Below are positions 24,907 to 33,086 of a DNA stretch of 64,000 bases, piece by piece. Under the pieces are notes generated by a model. It had not been told where the DNA came from and did not search any database. It saw only the letters and a list, made by a program, of their open reading frames with translations. This DNA comes from JASHPR01 sp963833885 (lineage in GTDB: Bacteria; Actinomycetota; Actinomycetes; Streptosporangiales; Streptosporangiaceae): contig CAWHZU010000007.1 of the NCBI GenBank assembly GCA_963833885.1, positions 1 to 64,000 of the forward strand, given 5' to 3'. A program made the translations under genes and the position numbers. The first letter of the stretch is position 1. Each line of letters begins with the position of its first letter.

Positions 24907-25346
24907 TGGAGACGATCTACGAACACGCGGGCGGCCATGACGCCCTGCGCCATTTCATCGACATCTTCTACGCCAGCGTGCTTGCTGACCCCGTGCTGCA
25001 GCCGCTGTTCGGTGCGGGCCGGCCGGACCACGTCGACCACCTGACCGCGTTCGAGACGGAGTCGTTCGGCGGCCCGGACGACTTCACCAGGGATCTCGGC
25101 TTCGCCCACCTCATCGACGTGCACCGAGGCCTGAAGATAACCGAGCAGCAGCGGCGGCGGTTCGTCGAGCTGTACCTGGCCGCCGCCAGCACGGCCGGGC
25201 TGCCGGACGACCCGGCATTCCGGGAGGCGCTGCAGTCGCATGTGGAGTTCGGCTCCCAGGTCGCCATGCAGAACTCGCACGCGGAGACCGACGACCAGCT
25301 CCACCCGCTGCGGGAAGTGCCGAAATGGACGTGGTCCGGCGGATAA
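24906..25346 (+). CDS. Group II-like truncated haemoglobin, second copy
   Basis: 146 residues from ATG 24906, which appears to be leaderless. The sequence begins IYEHAGGHDALRHFIDIFYASVL (B-helix Tyr) and has a probable proximal His in FAHLIDVHRGLKI and a C-terminal PKWTWSGG. The latter ending is shared with a subgroup of actinobacterial globins. It differs strongly from GlbO at 16.5 kb, so it is not a recent duplicate. Likely roles are binding O2 or NO, or redox sensing. It lies between the ArsR-like operator and an SGNH hydrolase but is probably transcribed alone. Confidence 0.82.
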   Translation: METIYEHAGGHDALRHFIDIFYASVLADPVLQPLFGAGRPDHVDHLTAFETESFGGPDDFTRDLGFAHLIDVHRGLKITEQQRRRFVELYLAAASTAGLPDDPAFREALQSHVEFGSQVAMQNSHAETDDQLHPLREVPKWTWSGG

Positions 25347-25512
25347 ATCCGGAGACCATCGTCTTCGTTTTCTGACCTGCGGGTTTAGGGCTCCGGTGCA
25401 GGTCACGGCTGGGCCGTCGCAACGGTTCCCACTTGCCCCGTGGCCGCGTGTGCGGGACCGTTTGTTGTGAACGGAGCACAGTGGCGCCGTCTAAGACGAG
25501 GGAGCGGAGGTC

Positions 25513-26109
25513 GTGGCCTGGTCAACCTATGTCGCCATCGGGGACAGCCTCACCGCCGGACGAGGCGATGAGGGTCGGGACGGACGACCGATCGGATGGG
25601 CGCAGCGGCTCGCCGACATCCTCGGCGTGCGGACCACGGTACGGTGCAGCCTGACCAACCTGGCCGTGGACGGCGCTACCGTGCACGAGGTGCTGAGCAA
25701 ACAGCTGCCCGCGGTCGCTGCGCGCAAGCCCGACCTGGTCAGCCTCACCGTGGGAATCAATGACATCCGTCGCCGTGACTTCGACGAGCTGAGCTTCAAG
25801 GCCGACCTCGGACAGCTCTTCGAGGCCCTGGCCGCGACCCAGGCCACGCTGCTGACCTGTACGCTGCCCGACCTGTCGGTGATCATGTCGCTGTCGCAGG
25901 ACCTGCACGAGGTCGTGCGCGAGCGCATGCGGCTGGCCAGCGACATCATCCGCGAGCAGGCGGAGTCCTACGGTGCCGTGTGCCTCGATGCGTGGACCCT
26001 GCCCGGGGTCACCGACCCGGACCTCTACGCGCCGGACCGGTTGCATCCGAATTCCAAGGGCCATCAGTTCATCGCCGCCGCGTGCGCCGACAAACTGGCG
26101 CCGCGCTGA
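25513..26109 (+). CDS. SGNH/GDSL-family hydrolase
   Basis: 198 residues from GTG 25513 with GGAGG 4 bases upstream. The blocks of the family are complete: block I VAIGDSLTAG (nucleophile Ser), Gly/Asn block GINDIRR, and the C-terminal Asp-x-x-His in PDRLHPN. There is no signal peptide, so it acts in the cytoplasm on an unknown ester; lipase or acyl-esterase activity is typical. The preceding 165 bases hold no gene. No operon partner. Confidence 0.9.
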   Translation: MAWSTYVAIGDSLTAGRGDEGRDGRPIGWAQRLADILGVRTTVRCSLTNLAVDGATVHEVLSKQLPAVAARKPDLVSLTVGINDIRRRDFDELSFKADLGQLFEALAATQATLLTCTLPDLSVIMSLSQDLHEVVRERMRLASDIIREQAESYGAVCLDAWTLPGVTDPDLYAPDRLHPNSKGHQFIAAACADKLAPR

Positions 26110-26506
26110 CCGAGCACGGGCCCAGCCCGGCCGGGACCGGGCGGGACCGGGGTCACGCACGACGCTCTGGGCTGCTAACTGTGGACCGTTGTGTGGATGG
26201 AGCGGTGGAAAAACGTGCTACGCGGGGGATAACGGCGAGTGTCTTGTGGATGGCTAAAGAATCTTGAGATTGGTTGCCTGAAGCCCTTGTGCAGGCCCTT
26301 GGCGAGGCAGTAGAAAAGCACTCACCACTTAACGCGGAGGCCGATCCGGGGGAGACCCCGGAGCCCCGGGGGAGACTCCGGGACGCAGGGAGATCCGGGA
26401 AACCGGAGGTCCGGGCGGGTGTCTGGCGCTAGTGGTGTGGCGCGCAGCGGACAGCAGCCGGGCGACCGGCCAGCCGAGCGATCGGCACGTTGGGCTGCGG
26501 GTCAAG

Positions 26507-26541
26507 CGAGGCCCCTCCATCTCATACATGGAGGGGCCTCG
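26507..26541. terminator. Terminator-like hairpin
   Basis: Perfect 14-base stem (CGAGGCCCCTCCAT / ATGGAGGGGCCTCG) with a 7-base loop, followed by TGGTTATTG. No gene ends within 390 bases upstream, so it may end an unannotated RNA. Confidence 0.7.
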
Positions 26542-26589
26542 TGGTTATTGTGCCGTCCTGGGGCCTATTATCGCCGGGGCCTCAAACAA

Positions 26590-26620
26590 ATTGCACACAA
26601 CGCGTAACGCCATGTGCAAT
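26590..26620. promoter_or_regulatory. Inverted repeat ATTGCACA / TGTGCAAT
   Basis: Perfect 8-base arms with a 15-base spacer in an AT-rich stretch, 173 bases before dapA. Candidate regulator-binding site. Confidence 0.4.
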
Positions 26621-26639
26621 GGCGAACGATAATTAGATA

Positions 26640-26682
26640 GACGCAGGCGACGTGGGTACCCCCGAGCTCACGTCGCCGCGTC
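26640..26682. other. Stable hairpin in the dapA leader region
   Basis: GACGC-A-GGCGACGTG pairs with CACGTCGCC-GCGTC (14 base pairs, one bulge, 14-base loop), followed by TTAACTT. It could be a terminator or a 5' leader structure of dapA. Confidence 0.55.
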
Positions 26683-26792
26683 TTAACTTCAGGGGTCGGC
26701 GGCGGTGCCGCAGGCCCGCGAGTTTGCGGCCGGGGCGCCGCGCTGCGCGCCGGCAGTACCCCGTGGCGGCGCCGCCCGGTAGCGTTCGGTAC

Positions 26793-27746
26793 ATGAGTGC
26801 TACGACGACAACGCCAGAGGGCGGCGGCGCGGCACGGTCGGAGCGGGTCCCGTTCGGCCGGATGCTAACCGCGATGATCACGCCGATGACCGGCGACGGG
26901 GCTGTCGACTACGACGGTGCGGCCCGGCTGGCCGAGTACCTGGTCACTGAGATGCGTAACGACGGCCTGGTGATCAGCGGCACCACCGGCGAGTCGCCTA
27001 CCACTTCCGACGCCGAGAAGGCGCGACTGCTGCGCGCCGTGCTCGACGCCGTGGGTGACCGGGCCACGATCGTGGCCGGGGTCGGCACCAACGACACCGC
27101 GCACACGTGTGAGCTCGCCAGGCAGGCCGAGGAGGCCGGCGCCCATGGGCTGCTCGTGGTGACCCCGTACTACAACAAGCCACCCCAGCACGGCCTGGTG
27201 GCGCACTTCACCGCCGTGGCGGACGCGACCGGCCTGCCCGTGCTGGTCTACGACATCCCGGGACGGACCGGCACCGCGATCGCCACCGAGACGCTGGTGC
27301 AGCTTTCCGCGCACCCGCGGATCGTCGCGGTCAAGGACGCCAAGGGCGACTTCGGCGCGAGCTCGGTGGTCATGGCCACGACCGACCTGGCCTTCTACAG
27401 CGGCGACGACATGCTGAACCTGCCCTGGCTTTCGGTGGGCGCCGTCGGCTTCGTGAGCGTGCACGGTCACGTGGTCGGCGACCGGCTGCACGAGATGATC
27501 GACGCCTACGTGGCGGGTGACGTGGACACCGCGCTGGCCGTCCACCGCGAGCTTCTGCCGGTCTACACCGGCATGACCCGGATGCAGGGCACGGTCAGCA
27601 CCAAGGCGGCGCTGGCCATGCTCGGGCTGCCCGGCGGGCCGGTGCGCCCGCCGCTTGCCGACGCCACCACCGCCGAGGCGGAGCGGCTGCGCACCGATCT
27701 GGTGGCCGGCGGCGTGAAGCTGCCGGGCTCGTGGCCGGCAGCGTGA
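26793..27746 (+). CDS. dapA: 4-hydroxy-tetrahydrodipicolinate synthase
   Basis: 317 residues from ATG 26793. DapA condenses pyruvate with aspartate semialdehyde at the entry to lysine/diaminopimelate synthesis. Visible active-site parts: GTTGESPT, TPYYNKPPQHG with the catalytic Tyr, and IVAVKDAKGD with the Schiff-base Lys. Length is normal. The RNase J gene starts 7 bases after the stop, the usual actinobacterial dapA-rnj order. A long structured leader precedes it. Confidence 0.95.
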   Translation: MSATTTTPEGGGAARSERVPFGRMLTAMITPMTGDGAVDYDGAARLAEYLVTEMRNDGLVISGTTGESPTTSDAEKARLLRAVLDAVGDRATIVAGVGTNDTAHTCELARQAEEAGAHGLLVVTPYYNKPPQHGLVAHFTAVADATGLPVLVYDIPGRTGTAIATETLVQLSAHPRIVAVKDAKGDFGASSVVMATTDLAFYSGDDMLNLPWLSVGAVGFVSVHGHVVGDRLHEMIDAYVAGDVDTALAVHRELLPVYTGMTRMQGTVSTKAALAMLGLPGGPVRPPLADATTAEAERLRTDLVAGGVKLPGSWPAA

Positions 27747-27753
27747 CGCCACA

Positions 27754-29448
27754 GTGAGCCACCCGCACCCAGAGCTCGGTCCGCCACCCCCGCTTGCCAC
27801 CGACGGTCTGCGGATCGTCCCCCTCGGCGGGCTCGGCGAGATCGGCCGGAACATGACGGTCTTTGAGCACGCCGGCCGCCTGCTGATCGTGGACTGCGGG
27901 GTGCTGTTCCCCGAGCCCGATCAGCCAGGGGTCGACCTGATCCTGCCGGACTTCTCCTACATCGAGGACCGGCTGGACCAGGTCGAGGCGCTGGTAATCA
28001 CGCACGCGCACGAGGATCACATCGGCGCGATCCCGTTCCTGCTGCGGCTGCGGGACGACATCCCGCTGGTCGGGTCGAAGCTGACGCTGGCGCTGGTCGC
28101 GAGCAAGCTCACCGAGCACCGGATCACGCCCGAGGTCCTCGAGGTCAGTGAGGGCGGGCGGGTCTCATTCGGCCCGTTCGATCTCGAGTTCTTCGCGGTG
28201 AATCACTCGATTCCCGATGCGCTGGCGGTCGGCATCCGTACCCGCGCGGGCCTGGTGCTGCACACCGGGGACTTCAAGATGGACCAGCTGCCGCTGGACG
28301 GCCGGCTGACCGACCTTGGCGGCTTCGCGCGGATCGGCGCCGAAGGTGTGGACCTGCTGATGGCGGACTCCACCAACGCGGAGATCCCCGGGGTCGTGAC
28401 CACCGAGCAGGCGATCGGGCCGGTGCTCAATCAGGTCTTCGACGCGGCCAAGCAGCGGATCATCGTCTCCTGCTTCGCCAGCCACGTGCACCGGGTGCAG
28501 CAGGTGCTCGACGCCGCGGCCGCGCACGGGCGCAAGGTGGCGCTGGTCGGCCGGTCGATGGTGCGGAACATGGGGGTCGCCCGCGAGCTCGGCTACCTGC
28601 GGGTCCCCTCGGTTCCCGGTGGCCTGATCGTGGAGCTGCGCGAGGCCGAGGAACGCCCGCCCGAGGAGATCGTGCTGATCTCCACGGGGTCGCAGGGCGA
28701 GCCGATGTCCGCGCTGGCCCGGATGGCCGGCCGGGACCACCCGATCAGGATCGCCGAGGGAGACACGGTGATCCTGGCGTCGTCGCTGGTGCCGGGCAAC
28801 GAGACTGCCGTGTCCCGGATCATCAACGACCTGACCCGGCTCGGCGCGATCGTGGTGCACCGCGGCAACGCGCTGGTGCACGTGTCCGGGCACGCACCCG
28901 CCGGGGAACTGCTCTACGTGCTGAACCTGGTGCGGCCCAGCAACTTCATCCCGGTGCACGGGGAGTGGCGGCACCTGCGGGCGCACGCGGATCTCGCCGC
29001 ACTGACCGGCGTGCCGGACAAGAACATCGTGATCGCCGAGGACGGCGTGGTGGTCGACCTCGTCGACGGCCAGGCCGCGGTCGCCGGGAAGGTGCACTGC
29101 GGCTATGTGTACGTGGACGGGCTTTCCGTCGGCGAGGTGACCGAGGCGTCGCTGAAGGACCGGCGGATCCTGGGCGACGAGGGCTTCGTGTCCGTGGTGG
29201 TGGTGGTCGACTCCAGCACCGGCAAGCTCGTGGCCGGCCCGGAGATCCACGCGCGCGGTTCCGGGATCGATGACGCGGCGTTCAGCGTGGTCCGGCCGCT
29301 GATCGAGGAGGCGCTGGCCCGGGCGGCGGCCGACGGGATCAGCGACTCCTATCAGCTGCAGCAGCTCATCCGCCGGACAGCGGGAAGGTGGGTTAGCGAG
29401 AACTACCGCCGCCGCCCGATGATCATTCCGGTGCTCGTGGAGACCTGA
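27754..29448 (+). CDS. rnj: Ribonuclease J
   Basis: 564 residues from GTG 27754. Metallo-beta-lactamase/beta-CASP RNase: zinc motif ITHAHEDHIGAIPF, further ligands in VNHSIPDA and HTGDFKMD, beta-CASP motifs GRSMVRN and HVSGHAPAGEL, and the C-terminal dimer domain. RNase J is a 5'-3' exonuclease and endonuclease for mRNA decay and rRNA maturation. Co-transcribed with dapA. Confidence 0.95.
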   Translation: MSHPHPELGPPPPLATDGLRIVPLGGLGEIGRNMTVFEHAGRLLIVDCGVLFPEPDQPGVDLILPDFSYIEDRLDQVEALVITHAHEDHIGAIPFLLRLRDDIPLVGSKLTLALVASKLTEHRITPEVLEVSEGGRVSFGPFDLEFFAVNHSIPDALAVGIRTRAGLVLHTGDFKMDQLPLDGRLTDLGGFARIGAEGVDLLMADSTNAEIPGVVTTEQAIGPVLNQVFDAAKQRIIVSCFASHVHRVQQVLDAAAAHGRKVALVGRSMVRNMGVARELGYLRVPSVPGGLIVELREAEERPPEEIVLISTGSQGEPMSALARMAGRDHPIRIAEGDTVILASSLVPGNETAVSRIINDLTRLGAIVVHRGNALVHVSGHAPAGELLYVLNLVRPSNFIPVHGEWRHLRAHADLAALTGVPDKNIVIAEDGVVVDLVDGQAAVAGKVHCGYVYVDGLSVGEVTEASLKDRRILGDEGFVSVVVVVDSSTGKLVAGPEIHARGSGIDDAAFSVVRPLIEEALARAAADGISDSYQLQQLIRRTAGRWVSENYRRRPMIIPVLVET

Positions 29449-29600
29449 GTCCGGCCAGGTCACGGGCAATGCTCGACACGCAGCCGAAAAACCGGGCGTA
29501 GTGGGCTGTAACAGTACCCTTCCCCTCATCTATGATTATGTCAGCCTACGTGGGGGTGAACGGGAAGGAAAAGTTCGCTGACTGCCATGCCGTGGTGGCC

Positions 29601-30446
29601 ATGGTGAACTCCATGGGAGCCGAGCACCTTCCAGAGTTAACCCAATCCGCAGGTTCAGCTGTTCTGCTTGAAGTCACCGCCGTTTCGTACACGTACCCGC
29701 ACGGTCACCGGGAAGTCCTGCACGACGTAACGCTGGACGTGCGCGAAGGCGAATTCGTCTCGCTGGTGGGGCCGTCGGGCTGCGGCAAATCGACGCTGGT
29801 GTCCGCCGTAGCTGGCCTGCTTCCCGGCTACCAGGGCTCGATTCGCTTCCGTGGCCAGCCAATTGACAGACCGCACCCGCAGGTCGGCGTCGTGTTCCAG
29901 GAAGACTCAACGTTTCCGTGGCGGACCGCGCAGCGGAATGTCGAGTTCGGGCTCGAGATGCGTGGCTGGAGCCGGCCGCGCCGTCAGCAGCGGGCACGTG
30001 AAGTGCTGGACCTGGTCGGTCTCGGGGAGTTCACGGGTCACTATCCGGGCCAGCTGTCCGGGGGGATGAAGCAGCGCGTCGCGATCGCGAGAACCCTGGT
30101 CACCGAACCCGCGCTGCTGCTCATGGACGAGCCGTTCGGCGCGCTCGACGAGCAGACCCGGTTACTGCTCGGTGAGGAGCTGCTGCGCATCCAGCAGATG
30201 CTGCGGCAGACCGTGCTGTTCATCACGCACAGCATTCAAGAGTCGATCATGCTGTCCGACCGGGTCGCGCTCATGAGTTCCGGCCCCGGCCGGGTCAAGG
30301 AAGTCCTCAACGTCGAGCTTCCCCGTCCACGCAGCCCGGACCTGATGAGCACGCCGGAGTTCGGCTCCCTCGTCGCCCGCGTATGGAGCAGCATCCGCGA
30401 GGAGTCGGTCCGCACTAGCGCCCACCTTCCCCCCGAAAGCACATGA
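29601..30446 (+). CDS. ABC transporter ATP-binding protein, nitrate/sulfonate/taurine type
   Basis: 281 residues from ATG 29601; in-frame starts at 29532 and 29613 exist and none has a good ribosome site. ATPase motifs: Walker A GPSGCGKST, Q-loop VVFQEDSTFPW, signature LSGGMKQR, Walker B LLLMDEPFGALD, H-loop FITHSIQES. These are typical of SsuB/TauB/NrtD subunits. It begins an operon with the binding lipoprotein and two permeases, then an aldehyde dehydrogenase and a ThDP enzyme. The imported substrate is probably degraded by those enzymes; its identity cannot be read. Confidence 0.92.
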   Translation: MVNSMGAEHLPELTQSAGSAVLLEVTAVSYTYPHGHREVLHDVTLDVREGEFVSLVGPSGCGKSTLVSAVAGLLPGYQGSIRFRGQPIDRPHPQVGVVFQEDSTFPWRTAQRNVEFGLEMRGWSRPRRQQRAREVLDLVGLGEFTGHYPGQLSGGMKQRVAIARTLVTEPALLLMDEPFGALDEQTRLLLGEELLRIQQMLRQTVLFITHSIQESIMLSDRVALMSSGPGRVKEVLNVELPRPRSPDLMSTPEFGSLVARVWSSIREESVRTSAHLPPEST

Positions 30447-30462
30447 GATCAAGGAGCCGTCG

Positions 30463-31485
30463 ATGCTTCGTTCCCGTCTGGTGGCCGGCCTTTGCTGCGC
30501 AGCCCTGGCAGTGGGTGCCGCAGCTTGCGGCAACCCAACCGCGAGCAAGCCGGTGGTCGGCACGTCGCCGTTAAACCTGATCGTCCCCGACTCCGGCAAC
30601 TTCACCTCGGGCCTGCCCGTCTATGTAGCGCTGGCACAGGGGTTCTTCAAGAAGGAGGACCTCTCGGTCACGGTGGTTAACACAACGGGCGGCGCCACCA
30701 ACGTCGCGGCCGTGCTGGCCGGGAAGGGCGCGCTCGGCGTCGACACCGGCCCCGTTTCGGTCATGGCGGCGAATCTGCACGGCGCCGGTCTCAAGATCCT
30801 CGGGGCCGACACCACCGGCATGGACATTCTGTTCTTCACAAAAGCGGGCAGCCCGATTACGTCCATCTACGCCCTGTCCGGCAAGAAGGTGGGCTTCAGC
30901 TCGCCCGGTTCGTCGAGCAACGTCGCGCTCAACGTCATCAACTCCGACCTGAGAGCCAAGGGAATGAAGCCCGCGGTCGGCGAGGCGATCGGCGGCCCGC
31001 CCATGGAGTACACGGCGGTCGAGACCAATCAGATCTCGGCCGGCTTCACCGCGGCACCGAACCTGTTCAGCTACGTCCGGGACGGGAGCATACGGCTGCT
31101 GACCAGCCTGTCCAGCTACCCGGCGTACAAGAACGTGGCGGTCCGGGTGATCTTCGGATCAGGCAGCTACATCAAGAGCCACGGGGCCCAGGTCCGCGAG
31201 TTTCTCACCGCGTGGCATGAGGCGTGGGCGTTCGCGTTCGCCAACCACGCCAAGGCGCTGGCCGACTGGCGCAACGGCGCCAAGCTGAGCGAGCCGGTCT
31301 CGGTGCTCGCGACCGGCTTCAGCTACTACACCCCGGCCACTCAGCGGCTGCTGCCGATCGATGGCCTGCAGCAGGACATCAGCGATGCGGTCTCGCTCGG
31401 CGTGCTGAAGGCGCCGCTCACCGCCAGTCAGCTCGCCAGCGACGTCGAGACGGGCTACGCAGCGTCGGCCAGTTCCTCCGGATGA
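30463..31485 (+). CDS. ABC transporter substrate-binding lipoprotein, NMT1/SsuA type
   Basis: 340 residues. Signal sequence with lipobox (LAVGAAAC, Cys 22), so it is membrane-anchored outside the cell. The mature chain has the NMT1/SsuA pattern: LPVYVALAQGFFKKEDL, GGATNVAAVLAGKGALGVDTGP, then SGKKVGFSSPGSSSNVAL. Such proteins bind small anionic or aromatic organics (sulfonates, nitrate, thiamine precursors, phthalate-like acids). 16 bases after the ATPase gene. Confidence 0.9.
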   Translation: MLRSRLVAGLCCAALAVGAAACGNPTASKPVVGTSPLNLIVPDSGNFTSGLPVYVALAQGFFKKEDLSVTVVNTTGGATNVAAVLAGKGALGVDTGPVSVMAANLHGAGLKILGADTTGMDILFFTKAGSPITSIYALSGKKVGFSSPGSSSNVALNVINSDLRAKGMKPAVGEAIGGPPMEYTAVETNQISAGFTAAPNLFSYVRDGSIRLLTSLSSYPAYKNVAVRVIFGSGSYIKSHGAQVREFLTAWHEAWAFAFANHAKALADWRNGAKLSEPVSVLATGFSYYTPATQRLLPIDGLQQDISDAVSLGVLKAPLTASQLASDVETGYAASASSSG

Positions 31486-31501
31486 ACCGGGTGGCTCCCG
31501 C

Positions 31502-32257
31502 GTGACCTGGCCGCGCCGCAGCGGCATGTGGCTGGCGACGCGCGCTGCCGTCGTCGTCGTTGTCCTCGCGGTCGTCCAGGCGGGCGTGCAGACCCGGCTC
31601 ATCAATCCGCTGTTCGTGGCGACACCGACGACCGCGATCGCCGGGGCGGCGCGGGGCCTGGCCAACGGCACTCTCGGCGGCCCGATGCTGACCACGCTCT
31701 ATGAGGTCGCGGTCTCGCTCGTGCTCTCCAGCGTCGCCGGGCTTGCCGTGGGTTACCTGCTGTGGCGGTTCACCGACCTGGGGCGGGCCTACGAACCCTG
31801 GGTCGCCGGGCTCTTTGCCGCCCCGCTGATCTTGCTGTACCCCATCCCGCTGGTCATCTTCGGCCGGACCACCACCGCGGTGATCGCGCAGGCCACCGTG
31901 ATGGCCGTGCTTCCGGTAATCCTCTACACCCGGCAGGGGCTGGCGGGTATCGACCCGGCGTTGCTGAAGGTGGCGGCGGTATACCGGCTGCGGCACTGGC
32001 AGGCGCTGCGCCACGTCTTCCTGCCCGCGGCAGCGCCGACGCTGGTGACCGGGCTGCGGCTGGGCCTGATCTACATCCTTGTGGGCGTCGTATCGGTGGA
32101 GTACCTGGCCAGCATCGGCGGGCTCGGTAAGACGATCAACTTTGCCTACTTGCAGTTCAACATGGCCCAGGTCTACTCGGCGGTCACGTGTGTGTTCATC
32201 CTGGCCGCGGTGCTGCTTGCCATCGTGGGCAGGCTGCAGTGGATGGTCCGGCGGTGA
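31502..32257 (+). CDS. ABC transporter permease (first of two)
   Basis: 251 residues from GTG 31502. About six hydrophobic helices and the BPD-transporter EAA loop in LLKVAAVYRLRHWQALRHVFLPAAAP, which contacts the ATPase. Ends by overlapping the GTG of the second permease (GTGA). Two different permeases imply a heterodimeric channel, whereas SsuC/TauC-type importers usually use one permease gene. Confidence 0.9.
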   Translation: MTWPRRSGMWLATRAAVVVVVLAVVQAGVQTRLINPLFVATPTTAIAGAARGLANGTLGGPMLTTLYEVAVSLVLSSVAGLAVGYLLWRFTDLGRAYEPWVAGLFAAPLILLYPIPLVIFGRTTTAVIAQATVMAVLPVILYTRQGLAGIDPALLKVAAVYRLRHWQALRHVFLPAAAPTLVTGLRLGLIYILVGVVSVEYLASIGGLGKTINFAYLQFNMAQVYSAVTCVFILAAVLLAIVGRLQWMVRR

Positions 32258-33030
32258 AGCTGACCAGCACGCGGGCCGTCCGGATCGGCACGGCGGTGGT
32301 CGCGCTGGGCGGCTGGGAGGCCGTGGCCAGATCCGGGCTGCTGCCCGGGACGGTCCTGCCGCCGTTCAGCAGCGTCGCCGCGGCCCTGTACGACCTGGTG
32401 CAGCAGTCCTCGACCTGGTTCCAGTTCTACGTGTCGATCTGGGCGATCGGGTTGGGGCTGGCCATCGGCGCCGGGGCAGGACTGGTCGTCGCGGCCCTGA
32501 TCGGGATCAGCGCGTCGGTGTGGCGAACCTTTGAGCCGCTGCTGTACTACGTGGGCTCGCTGCCGAAGATCATCATCCTGCCGGTCCTGCTGCTCTACCT
32601 CGGCACCGGCATCTACTCCAAGGTGGGCATGGGTGCGGTCTCGGCGTTCTTCCCTGTCGCGATCACCGCCGCCCAGTCGATGCGTGAGGTCAAGGGGACC
32701 TACATCCGGGCCGCCCGGTCCCTGGGCGCCGGCCCATTGCGGCTGGTGATCAACGTTTACGCGCCCGCGGCCATCGGCCCGATCCTGTCCGGACTGCGTC
32801 TTGGCCTCGCCGTGGCGGTCACCGGGGTACTTCTGGCCGAGACGTCGGTTGCCTCGGCAGGGGTCGGGTACCAGGCCATGCAGTACTACGACAACCTGCG
32901 CATCGCAGACATGTACGCACTGCTGCTGCTCGTGCTGCTGGCCGCGGTGGCAGCGAACAGCCTGCTGGGATGGCTGATCCGGCACGTCACGCGCTACAGC
33001 CAGGCGACGGAGAGGGTGTTCTTCACGTGA
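32254..33030 (+). CDS. ABC transporter permease (second of two)
   Basis: 258 residues from GTG 32254. About six helices; the EAA loop is in YIRAARSLGAGPLRLVINVYAPAA. Its 3' end forms the first of three tandem 26-30 base repeats that lead to the aldehyde dehydrogenase start. Confidence 0.9.
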   Translation: MKLTSTRAVRIGTAVVALGGWEAVARSGLLPGTVLPPFSSVAAALYDLVQQSSTWFQFYVSIWAIGLGLAIGAGAGLVVAALIGISASVWRTFEPLLYYVGSLPKIIILPVLLLYLGTGIYSKVGMGAVSAFFPVAITAAQSMREVKGTYIRAARSLGAGPLRLVINVYAPAAIGPILSGLRLGLAVAVTGVLLAETSVASAGVGYQAMQYYDNLRIADMYALLLLVLLAAVAANSLLGWLIRHVTRYSQATERVFFT

Positions 33031-33086
33031 GCGCGGGAGAGGATGTTCTTCTTCGCATGACGCGGGAGAGGGTGGTCTTCGCATGA
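33004..33086. repeat. Triple tandem repeat across the permease / aldehyde dehydrogenase junction
   Basis: Units at 33004-33030, 33031-33060 and 33061-33086, each built as GCG(C/A)GGAGAGG-rTGnTCTTC-...-TGA. Each has a purine-rich ribosome site and ends in (A/G)TGA. The first contains the permease stop and the third the dehydrogenase ATG (33083). Confidence 0.85.

Larger units (their letters stand above)
26110..26792. other. 683-base non-coding region rich in hairpins upstream of dapA
   Basis: No credible gene. It contains a run of small GC hairpins with repeated CCGGGGGAGAC (26346-26410), a strong terminator-like hairpin (26507-26541), an inverted repeat ATTGCACA/TGTGCAAT (26590-26620), GATAAT at 26628, and a 14-bp hairpin (26640-26682). 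The part between 26150 and 26541 could be a structured RNA ending at the first hairpin. It does not match tmRNA, RNase P or a tRNA by the motifs I know. Confidence 0.5.

Noticed and set aside
26110..26541. tmRNA, RNase P RNA or tRNA in the non-coding stretch
   Set aside because: No T-loop GTTCRA word, no RNase P GAGGAAAGTCC core, no tmRNA ends.
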